From Acanthosepion esculentum (Eukaryota > Mollusca > Cephalopoda > Sepiida > Sepiidae): DNA of 64,000 nucleotides. The stretch covers positions 79,696,960 through 79,760,959 of the forward strand of contig OZ038485.1 of the NCBI GenBank assembly GCA_964036315.1, in the 5' to 3' direction. How positions within the stretch are numbered: the first letter of the stretch is position 1; every line of letters begins with the position of its first letter. Made by a program: the position numbers and the translations under genes. Positions 55,850-64,000 of this stretch are shown in pieces. Below the pieces are notes generated by a model. It saw nothing but the letters and a program-made list of their open reading frames with translations, did no database searches and was not told the origin of the DNA.

Positions 55850-56346
55850 ATCCAGAATTACAAAACTGTTGCAGGTTCATTACGTTGTCTAGATAGGCAT
55901 GTAGTCGTGTGAACGATGTAATTATTTATGAGTTCGGTTTGATCAGGAACACAGTTCCTTAAGGGGCATTTGAACTCTTAAATACATTTCATTCTTTATA
56001 GATTTTATTTTATAGGTGTGTTTTTATTTATGAGGATAAGGTTAGCTGCTTCAATTTTTTTTTGTGGTAGGTAATTTAATTTTTGGTGGTTCGGGTCAAC
56101 TGGAGTAGTGTATTTCTTTATGATAATTCTAAGTGAATATTCATCTTGTTTATAGTAGACGTTAATTTGCCTTTTGTAGAAAATATTCATGTTATTTTTG
56201 TCTGTTTGTTCAGTATCGTTATTATTTACTTTGGAAAGAAATAGTCTAATCTGGTGGTCGTTGCGGTTGGGAGGAAAACCGTTGTTAACTTGTGTCTGTT
56301 TTGCATTGTTGAGTTCTTTAAGGAAAAGTAGACGAGAGGATGACAT
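55850..56346 (-). pseudogene. Penelope-like element relic, region before and into GIY-YIG
   Basis: The 113-codon frame (56346-56005) ends with MNIFYKRQINVYYKQDEYSL, RIIIKKYTTPVDPNHQKLNY and IEAANLILINKNT, matching the connector of Penelope-like polymerases (-F--QM-YNYK-DE--L--II--H--P-). Below it, in other frames, 55960-55860 gives a FKCPL(R)NCVPDQTE segment then Y-G-TT--LSR, the start of the C-terminal GIY-YIG nuclease. RT itself is absent. Family assignment from motif recall. Confidence 0.55.
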
Positions 56347-56424
56347 ACCTATCCAGACGACTTACCTTACACCTATCTGACCACAGCTCCATCAGAACCC
56401 ATTTAAACACACACGCAAATTTAC

Positions 56425-56434
56425 CAAACTCCAT

Positions 56435-56482
<48 letters not shown>
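56425..56482. repeat. (GATA)n microsatellite
   Basis: About 12 GATA units. A complementary (CTAT)n tract lies at 57211-57257, about 750 bp away. Confidence 0.97.
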
Positions 56483-57208
56483 AGTGTTAAATAATGTAAA
56501 TATAGTTTTAAAACTGCATCAAAAACATTCCTTCAAACTTTGCTTTCTATGAACATCCAGTATCCGATATATCAAGCGCAAAAAAAATAAATAAATAAAA
56601 ATAAAATAAAATTAGCACAGGCTGACGATCGTTTAAATTACGTAACTGAAACTCCCTATGCGCCATTAATTTTTCTATCCACTCTTATTTGTATCTACAA
56701 ACACTCTCTGTTCACCTCTAAAATTACGAAATTCTGAGCAATAATGAAAGCTACAAAATCAAAAACGAGGGTAAAAATTAAAACAAAAAAAGCATTAAAG
56801 TTAAATAAATATTTAAAAGATGAATATCAAAAGAATTAAAAAAGAACTTACAAGAGAAATGAAGCCATATAATGATACCTCTGCAAATGTTCTTTCTTAA
56901 CATGTTGAGAAATTGTTCATAAATTTTAGTTGAATATTTGTTGCCAGTTTAATACTTGAAAATGTTTATTTTTATCTGCGTTCGTGTATAAGACAACAAC
57001 TAATCGTTGATGATTGGGCGAAATACTTATATATTAATAGGAATTCAAGTGGAAAAAGATTGCATGAATACACATTTAGGTTGTAGTAATAGGACAACAT
57101 TCACAGGTGAACGTTCAGAACAATATTTCTGGTCCTGTCTGAGAAACAGACATAGGACTTGGACGTTTATGGAAAGCAGAGTAAGTAAGTTTTTTTACGC
57201 TGATTTTA

Positions 57209-57210
<2 letters not shown>
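56483..57210. other. AT-rich DNA with an unrecognised 101-codon frame (57007-57312)
   Basis: The frame MMIGRNTYILIGIQVEKDCM... runs into the (CTAT)n tract and shows no domain. Not called as a gene. Confidence 0.45.

Positions 57211-57258
<48 letters not shown>
57211..57258. repeat. (CTAT)n microsatellite
   Basis: About 12 units, the reverse complement of the motif at 56425. Confidence 0.97.
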
Positions 57259-58149
57259 TCATTATCTATCTCATTAAGAATTATAGTTTATGAAGATATG
57301 CAAGATAGATAACGATAGATCCGAAACTTGTGGTTAACATTGTAATGTTAGAGCAAGTATCTTCCTGGGAAGAATTTGCCGGAATGGACTTCCTAGCAAT
57401 GGAAGACGAATGGCATGGGGATGGTTGGTCTCTGTGTGCATGCCATATCGAGCCTTAGAGTTAAAGGTCTGAAGTTGCGGAATTTGAGAATAAAGCTCGT
57501 CAAATCATTTTCCCTGGAAATACAAATAGAATAGCGATACCCTTGCGAAGACTCGTCTGCAGCAAAGGGGCTGCTGTGTGGAATATAATCATTTACCTAC
57601 GATGTCAAGCTTCAGCATTTTAACACATCTCTGTGTGTGCGTGTGTGCGTATGTGCGTTTGTGTATGGATGGATGTGTGTATATATGTGCATGTCTATGA
57701 CAATCTTTTAAAATTAGTCACTTTATTCATCACGTCATATGCCAACCTAATCATACTCACAACAGGCCAACAAAAAACCTGTTTTAACCTGTATTTTTTT
57801 TATTTATATGTTGCTAATAATAGGTTTTGAATTGCAAATAGTAATTAGTTAACTAGGAGAATATACAAACATCTAAATAAGAACAGTTCTTTTCTAGATA
57901 AAACTTGAGTTTTATGTTCTTTTAATACAAACACGTTTCTAAGATCTTTTCACAGATATCAAAAACATTAATACAGAGTTTTTTTTAAATGATTAAAACT
58001 TTAGAAAAATAATTATAATTAAAATTTAAAGAAATAAAAACAATTCTTGTAAAAATTTATTATTCATTAAATATATTTTTCTAAGGAAAATACAGTCCAC
58101 AATATGTCTTGTTCAAGAAGGATATTAAAAGCTGTTATAATGAACTAGC
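57259..58149. other. Non-coding stretch, (TG)-rich at 57632-57685
   Basis: 57340-57600 is less AT-rich (GAAGAATTTGCCGGAATGGA, CAAAGGGGCTGCTGTGTGG) but no motif-bearing frame is present. Confidence 0.45.
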
Positions 58150-58705
58150 TTCTTAGTTTTATTGAATTTTTCTTTTACGATAAATAACCAACTTTTCATC
58201 TTTTCTAAGACGAATATATGCAAGAAGCAAAGGTTCATTTCCTGGTATAGTAAGCTCATCTAACTGAAAGCTAAATTCTGTTGCGGCAAGAATGCTTCAC
58301 AATGTTTTTTCAATGTTTTCAGCCATTTCATCTACTTTTCTTTGAACCGAGTTATCACTGAGAGGGATAGCTTTTATAATTTGCTCAGGTGAATTATGTA
58401 CAACTGTGTGCAGAACTAATCTTATCAATCAGCAAAGAAATATATGAAGCACGCAAGCCATCACGGGATAGTTGTCAAATGCTAGCAAACATATTTCCAT
58501 TAGATTTTCGTTTCAGAAACTTTTCTCGAACTGAATGAAAATATGCTTTATCTTTGTCTGCTTTATCAGAGTGTATTTTTGTTAAATGTTTCAAGAGTCT
58601 GGAATGTTTCATGACTTCGTTTGAAAACACTTTCTTACACGGCAGACACATAGGTTGCTGTTGTCTCTGTGGTGCTTCTACAAATCTATATTTCAGATAT
58701 TCCAA
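58150..58705 (-). pseudogene. hAT-type (ZBED/SCAND3-like) transposase relic with BED zinc finger
   Basis: 58705-58475 encodes QPMCLPCKKVFSNEVMKHSR, LLKHLTKIHSDKADKDKAYF: C-x2-C ... H-x4-H, a BED-type finger typical of ZBED5/SCAND3-like proteins. It is followed by the F----E-FLKRK segment. Below the stop, shifted frames give ASYISLLIDKISSAH and, best preserved, PEQIIKAIPLSDNSVQRKVD, EMAENIEKTL and SILAATEFSFQLDELTIPGN, EPLLLAYIRLRKDEKLV, the start of the hAT RNase H-like core with the D of -LDE-. The rest of the core and the dimerisation domain are missing. A (TA)n tract sits just upstream. Frameshifts make it inactive. Confidence 0.8.
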
Positions 58706-58774
58706 ACTCTATTGCCTATACTTCTTTTTTGCTTGTTGTGGTGTTATCATTCTTTATTCTGTAAAAAATAGCAT

Positions 58775-58779
<5 letters not shown>

Positions 58780-58858
<79 letters not shown>
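58780..58858. repeat. (TA)n microsatellite
   Basis: About 75 bp of TA with one interruption, upstream of the hAT relic. It is followed by a small set of degenerate GACAACTTTTT/AACAACAACAG phrases (58865-58985). Confidence 0.97.
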
Positions 58859-59710
58859 GGGTTTTTTCGGGCAACAACAACAGCACCTTTTCGACCAACA
58901 AAGACACTTTTTCAAGCAATAAGGACAATAAAATTTTTACAATAAAAAGAATATATTTTTCAACCAACAACGACAGTTTTTTTTTTAATGTTTAGGTGTG
59001 TGTGTATGTGTGTGTGTGTGCGCGCACGCGTGCGTGTTTTGCGTGTCTGTGTGTGTGTCTTCATGAAATATTATGAACACGTGTATTGTAAAGAGCAGTG
59101 TCACCGCCAGGCCGACTTAGGGTTGTGTGTGGTGGTCTTGCCAGACAAACCAGTGTTAAAAAAGGGAATGTTCCGTATCATGTCTAGTATTTCTCACTCT
59201 AGTTTCCTGTAGAAAAGTCTGGAATACGGAAATATCAAATTACGAGCAATGCATATATACTTCACCACATCCTGATGGCAGCAAGATTGAAGTTTCAAAA
59301 TCAGGGCCTTAACAGAGTAAGGTGCATACTAAATGTCAGAAACACTTTTAAACTTTAGATGTTCTTACATTAATAGACACCCAAGTAAAGATGCGTTTTA
59401 TGCACGGACTCCGTTTTTGAACAAAAATATTTTTCTGATAGATTGCATGTGTTTGGACGAATCTGATGTTTGTTTTTTCTTGGAAATTACTTAATTTTAT
59501 TTTTTGACCCTCCAGAGTACGAAAAATAATCTTTTCCAAGAAAACAAATAACAGATAACTACAAAACACATGAAAATATATAAGGAAGAAATAATTTAGT
59601 CCAGAAATAGTGTTCTAAATCCGAAAATACATATGAAAAAGATCAAAGTCACGCAATACTGCTGCGCCACGCCACCCCTTCCCGCCTCGATGATCGCCTG
59701 TATCAACAAG
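58859..59710. other. Mixed non-coding DNA with (TG)n
   Basis: 58865-58985 has four loosely repeated 'CAACAANNACA-TTTTTCAA' units of about 35 bp. (TG)n with CG interruptions lies at 58996-59062. No gene recognised. Confidence 0.5.
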
Positions 59711-59727
59711 AAAACCAAACAAAAGCT

Positions 59728-59832
59728 AACTAAACCTAACCTAACATGACTGGTAATCTAAACTAATCTAATATACCTTCACTTAACCTAACCTAAGCTA
59801 ACGTAACTTAACCTATCCTTCAACCCTAATAT
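59728..59832 (+). repeat. Degenerate AACCTAA repeat tract
   Basis: TAAACCTAACCTAACATGAC, TTAACCTAACCTAAGCTAAC and GTAACTTAACCTATCC. The pentamer CCTAA recurs with changes. It resembles an interstitial telomere-like or simple repeat, but is irregular and short. Confidence 0.7.
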
Positions 59833-60555
59833 CATGTTCTGACAATCGCAAAATAAAACAATTGGTTGGTGTGACATAAACTTTCAACATTTACTGCGAA
59901 AGGGCATTGCATAACTCACGAGGAGCCAGATGGAGCCAGACAAACATGGTGCGTTCACCCAACCAAAGGTATTATTTTTTCATATTATTTATTGAAACAT
60001 AAGATATGCTTTCTTTTTTTTAGTTATCTGATGAGTTTCCGGAAGGATTGGAAAGTGTCTGAAGCGCTCTCCAAAGTCAGATTACAACAAAATATCTTTG
60101 TTTAGGAAATTCAGACGCGGACATATATCGAATCTTAACCGTCTCCCATTCTGTCACATCTTTAATATATTAAAAATATTTTAAAAAATTTTGAACATTG
60201 TAAGATTTAAATTAAAGTGCAGTGTTAACAAACCTGAGACGAGATTTGGACCATGTAACCTAGTTGTCCTCTGAGACTGATCTGGCTGGACGCCAAGTCG
60301 GCAGCTACGTATAGGTAAATGCAGGTTCCCTCTACGTGTTGTGTACTGGCGTCAAGCAAACGTTCGGACTTTTGATTCTGACTTTTGACTACATAAGAGA
60401 GCTATGCATTCGTTTTTAATTCTAATATCACTTTTATTATCTATAAATTGCATATGGGTTCTTCTACCTTTGTAACTGAGTCTATGACATATATTTTGTC
60501 TTTTCGTTGTAAAAAATGAACAAAAACAACATTTTATTGTTTATATGCTCTTATA
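59833..60555. other. Non-coding stretch, nothing recognised
   Basis: 60230-60370 is somewhat GC-richer (GGCTGGACGCCAAGTCGGCA) without a coding frame. Confidence 0.45.
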
Positions 60556-60558
60556 CGA

Positions 60559-60633
60559 CAGTGTTGCTCCCAACCAACCCTTTTTGCGTCCCCGAAAGGA
60601 TATTAAAGCACTGCCCCCTTTGGGAAACACTGA
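60559..60633. mobile_element. Miniature hAT-like terminal repeat pair
   Basis: The left end is CAGTGTTGCTCCCAACC. The right end, reversed, is CAGTGTTTCCCAAAGGGGGC. Both have the CAGTGTT termini usual in hAT elements, with only about 75 bp between outer ends. Flanking 8-mers do not match clearly, so it may be a heavily deleted or partial copy. Confidence 0.4.
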
Positions 60634-61010
60634 TATAAATTAACAACTAACTTCAGTGTTAAGGGAATATTTGATAAATCTGAACTTAAATATATAAAAG
60701 CATTAGAAAAAAAGCAAATGTAAAGTAAATATCGAATACTTGGGATATATATGACGTAAAAATAAAAAAAGGCACCGCATTTATAGACGCAATATGTCGG
60801 TTGAATTTTTTCTCAAGTTAATAACAATTGTTTATACTAAAAAATAACATAAAGATCGCCTACAGATGTGTTAGAAATATCGAAAAATCCATATTTCATC
60901 GTAGCAATATTATACTGAGTAGTTATATAACTAGCAAACAGAACAATTATAACGAAGCAAAAGTTGCAATTATCAAAATTGATTAAATAACCCATCCCAG
61001 CTGAATATTT
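60634..61010. other. AT-rich flank of the Penelope-like element
   Basis: No repeat match or coding signal noticed. The N-terminal part of the polymerase is not visible here. Confidence 0.5.
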
Positions 61011-61014
61011 TAAC

Positions 61015-62330
61015 ATGTCAGTGTCAAGATGCTTTTTCAAGATATTATATAACGAAATCGATATCATTAAACACTCCCGTCAATCACTACTATTCCACAA
61101 TGAAGACGCATGGATAAACAAAGAAGGGATCTTTGACACTACAATGGGGAACTTTGACGGTGCAGGGACCTGCGAAATCATAGGTATATATTTACTACAT
61201 GAATTAAGTGAAATAATAGATAAAAATGATACAGGACTCTACAGGGACGGCGGTCTCATAATCTTAAGAAATTACAACAAGCAAAACACAGACAAAGCTA
61301 GAAAAGCAATAAAAAGAATTTTTAAAAATAACGGATTTGACATAGATATAAAAATAACCTAAACGAAGCAGATTTTCTAGATGTTACCTCCAACCTAAGA
61401 AAAGGCATATATAAACCATACAGAAAACCCAATGATAAACCACTGTACATGCATACATCCTCCAATCACCCGCCTTCAATAATCAAACAGATACCAAAAT
61501 CGATTAACCGCAGGCTTTCCGGCAATTCTTGCAACAAAACCATAATTAACGAAGCTAAGAAAGACTACGAAACACCCCTAAAAGATAGTGGATTCCCGGC
61601 AACACTTACATACTCACCACAGAGACCAAGAAAGGCCAACAGGAAGAGAAATATCATATCGTTGAACCCACCGTACAGCAAAAACGTAAAAACAAACATA
61701 GGCAAAATATTCTTCAAACTCTTGAACAAACACTTCCCAGAATCAAGCACTCTACACAAAATATTCAATAAAAACACCATAAAAATAAGCTACAGTTGCA
61801 CCGAGAACATGGCACAAATAATAAAATAGCACAACAGGAAAACTATCAAGAAACCACCCGAATAAATTAAACCCACGTGTAATTGTAGAATAAAGAATGC
61901 ATGTACCTTAAACGGTAATTGTTTACAAAACAAGGTAATATACCAAGCCACGGTAAAATCACTAGATAATGAAGATAAAGTATACATAGGAGTAACTGAA
62001 GGACCCTGGAAACAAAGAAGCTATACGCACAAAACATCTTTCACAAATAGTAAATATGCGAACAGCACATAATACTTTCCAAGTATGTCTGGGGAATTAA
62101 AAATAAAACACAAATCACACCAAAAATATCATGGAAAATAAGGAAAAGATCATCAGCCTACAACAATCAATCAAAATCCTGAAAACTTTGCTTGGAGGAA
62201 AAAATAGCTATTATTACCTTCCTAGATCAAAACAAATCACTAAATAAGCGATCTGAGCTCATCACAAAATGCAGACATGGAAACAAATTTTTACTACGGT
62301 ACTTAAATATCGAAAACTGCAATGACTAAA
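61015..62330 (+). pseudogene. Penelope-like element: RT C-terminal half and GIY-YIG endonuclease
   Basis: Frame 61015-61362: SRQSLLFHNEDAWINKEGIF, DTTMGNFDGAGTCEIIG and GLYRDGGLIILRNYN, where the RT catalytic YRDDG is changed to YRDGG. After a shift: FLDVT(S)NLRKGIYKPYRKPN, then frame 61449-61829: HTSSNHPPSIIKQIPKSINR, RRLSGNSCNKTI, YSKNVKTNIGKIFFKLLNKH. Next CNCRIKNACTLNGNCLQNKV and VYIGVTEGPWKQRSYTHKTS, a GIY-YIG nuclease start with its cysteine-rich linker, running to about 62330 (CKLCLEEKIAIITFLDQNK, LNKRSELITKCRHGNKFLL). The enzyme pair normally nicks target and copies RNA. The Asp loss and frameshifts show this copy is inactive. Confidence 0.88.
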
Positions 62331-62660
62331 TACAAATACACAAAATAATATAAAAACAAATAGAATAAATATATAATAATAAACAAATTAATAAACCAAT
62401 ACCGCCAAAATAACCGTTAAAACAGACTACAACAACCAATCCAAAAATTGGACGTACAAATAGCCATAACTACTATATAACGATAAAAACCTTTAACACG
62501 TTACTCAAAAAATCGAAAACCAAATAGAGTAAATAAAAATATACAAAATAAAAAATAAGTAAATAAATAAAAACAAATAAAAATTAATCTAAATAAATAA
62601 ATAATAAACAAACAAATTAACAAATATCACCAACTTGGCAGTATAACTATTTGCAATTCA
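62331..62660 (+). other. A-rich tail region with AAATAAATAA runs
   Basis: Directly downstream of the Penelope-like ORF. CAAAATAATATAAAAACAAA-type phrases recur at 62340, 62540 and 62580, probably the element's 3' flank with local duplications. Confidence 0.5.
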
Positions 62661-63439
62661 TATAGTTTTATTAGCAAAATATAAATAGAAGATAGGACAG
62701 ATGTAGGTTCAATGAGTTTCAACATGACGTGATACATAAACAGCGACTAGTTTTTAAAAGCGTGTAACTTCTTTTAAAAACAGTTGATGGGTATTTATCA
62801 CATAGTCTGATAATTTAACTGAATCCACAAAACGAGAACCAAACAAAATATTGGCGAATATTGGTTGGGGTGGGTAGCTGATTCTTTGATTACTTTTCAA
62901 CTCATATTTCTTTCCATTGTATCTACATTAAGAAGAGCATGTTTTAAGGAGAAAAAGGTCAAAACTAATTATCACTATCCATCGTCAATTGTAATAAAAA
63001 CAGGCCAGGAAGTGGTTAAGATTAAAGCATAATGTAGACTGAGGGTTACTTTGTCTTGGCTGGATTTCTTTTCACTACAATTTGCTGTCCGTAAAATTAT
63101 TCAATATGACTAGCTTCATTTACACATCATTTCATCCTCGTGTCAGCTCAAGAAAGAGGAAACATTCTAGAAATCTCGCGAGATATTTTAAATTATTTTA
63201 TATAATATCAGAAGAATGGTGCTGGAATTTTTAGGTCACATGATAGGTGAATGGGTTGGAAAATTTAACATTCACAAGACTTACTCAATGCAAGATGAAT
63301 AGTGGAATACAACACAGAAACTAGCTTGTCAAAATATTTACTAAGAAACACAAAGGAGAGGGAATTGTAAAGGGCATGATTGCCAAAGTCTTGACGTAAT
63401 ATGACACATAGAAAAATAATAACTGTATATTTTTACCTG
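62661..63439. other. AT-rich DNA, no recognised feature
   Basis: No ORF or repeat match noticed, apart from a short near-palindrome AAATCTCGCGAGATATTT (63170-63188). Confidence 0.5.
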
Positions 63440-63668
63440 ATAGATTTGCTAGCACCATGACCAAGAGATTTTAAATTCAGATTTGGCCTTCTCCTAAAGT
63501 TGTTGCTAACCAAGGCTGAGAGACCTACCCTACTCTAACATTTAACCCATAACTGGGAAGATAAGACATGATAATTTCTCCAAGGATATTTCTGCGAAGA
63601 ATTCGACTGGAATTCGAACTAGGCTCGTCGATTAATCGTTCTGTTACACCACCTGCACATCCCTTTAT
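63440..63668 (-). repeat. Diverged SINE family B copy, minus strand
   Basis: The reverse complement reads GGTGGTGTAACAGAACGATT, CCTAGTTCGAATTCCAGTCG (B-box core GTTCGAATTCC), a CCTTGGAGAAATT segment and CAGTTATGGGTTAAATG (compare CAGCTATGGGTAAATAG). Ends in GTTGCTAACCAAGGC-type sequence. Older than the other copies. Confidence 0.65.
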
Positions 63669-64000
63669 ATATATATATATAAATTAAATGTATTTTTAAT
63701 AATATTTGACGGCAGTTTTTCATTTCAGCAGAAAGTTTATGTTCATTTTTTTATGTTTTTTCTGTCGGTGTTCGAGTGATTTCCATCATTATCTGCCATT
63801 TCCAAGAAAGTTGCGTCTAGTTTTGAAAAACAAAACAAAAAAAACGATTTTTTGTTTTTGCCCTAAACAGAATTTGGTGTTCACGGCGGCTAAAATACAA
63901 TAAATTCTTATAATAAACAATTTAGTACACAAATCCCAGTGTATCTATTTGAAAGCAAAAACACATTTTACGTGGTGCGTCGTTTTCATTCTTGCCTTCA
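63669..64000. other. Right end of window, AT-rich, no recognised gene
   Basis: A short (TA)n at 63667-63680. The 65-codon frame 63706-63903 lacks motifs. Confidence 0.5.

Overview
The window reads as strongly AT-rich invertebrate intergenic or intronic DNA. The nearest match I can suggest is a coleoid cephalopod, octopus-like genome. That is an inference from the overall picture: many tRNA-derived SINE relics, very long (TA)n arrays, Dong/R4, RTE and jockey/CR1-type LINEs, Penelope-like elements, a Ty3/Gypsy element, Tc1 and hAT relics, and no host gene I can recognise. Nearly every coding-looking segment is a piece of a mobile element, most of them broken by stops and frameshifts.

Layout. 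1-2977 and 15806-18798 are two nearly identical direct copies of about 3 kb, each carrying the C-terminal reverse-transcriptase (RT) relic of a LINE and a long non-coding flank. Between them lie LINE RT fragments (2990-3640, 5185-5640, 12660-13560), tandem arrays (about 113 bp at 3655, about 67 bp at 6770, exactly 128 bp at 9984) and SINEs. 11.2-14.7 kb is collinear, in inverted orientation, with 28.7-32.7 kb. The two arms have collected different insertions: a SINE and an RTE LINE on the left, a Tc1 transposon and a 215-bp GC-rich folded element on the right. 19.5-28.7 kb holds a LINE tail, foldback elements, an inverted pair of tRNA-Leu-like SINEs, a SINE cluster, a probable TIR (terminal inverted repeat) element and a clean solo LTR (28120-28407, target-site duplication CAGAG).

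33.4-34.6 kb is a 5'-truncated Dong/R4-type LINE whose endonuclease-domain ORF is intact and which sits between (TAA)n tracts. 34.7-40.4 kb is a series of foldback elements and microsatellites. 41.7-43.4 kb is a decayed minus-strand Dong/R4 copy, abutting a minus-strand Ty3/Gypsy element (43.6-48.5 kb) with gag, protease, RT, RNase H and integrase regions. 48.6-53.7 kb has a possible LTR, AT-rich DNA, (TA)n arrays and an isolated GC-richer stretch. 53.7-55.4 kb is another jockey/CR1-like LINE relic. The right end holds two Penelope-like relics (55.85-56.35 kb minus, 61.0-62.3 kb plus), a hAT/ZBED-like relic (58.15-58.7 kb minus) and SINE remnants.

There is no operon or pathway logic here. The interactions are those of nested transposition. 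Most worth a second look are the recurrent hammerhead-like CTGA(A/T)GA-stem-GAAA boxes, the 215-bp GC-rich element with an 11-bp target-site duplication, and the independently remodelled inverted duplication.
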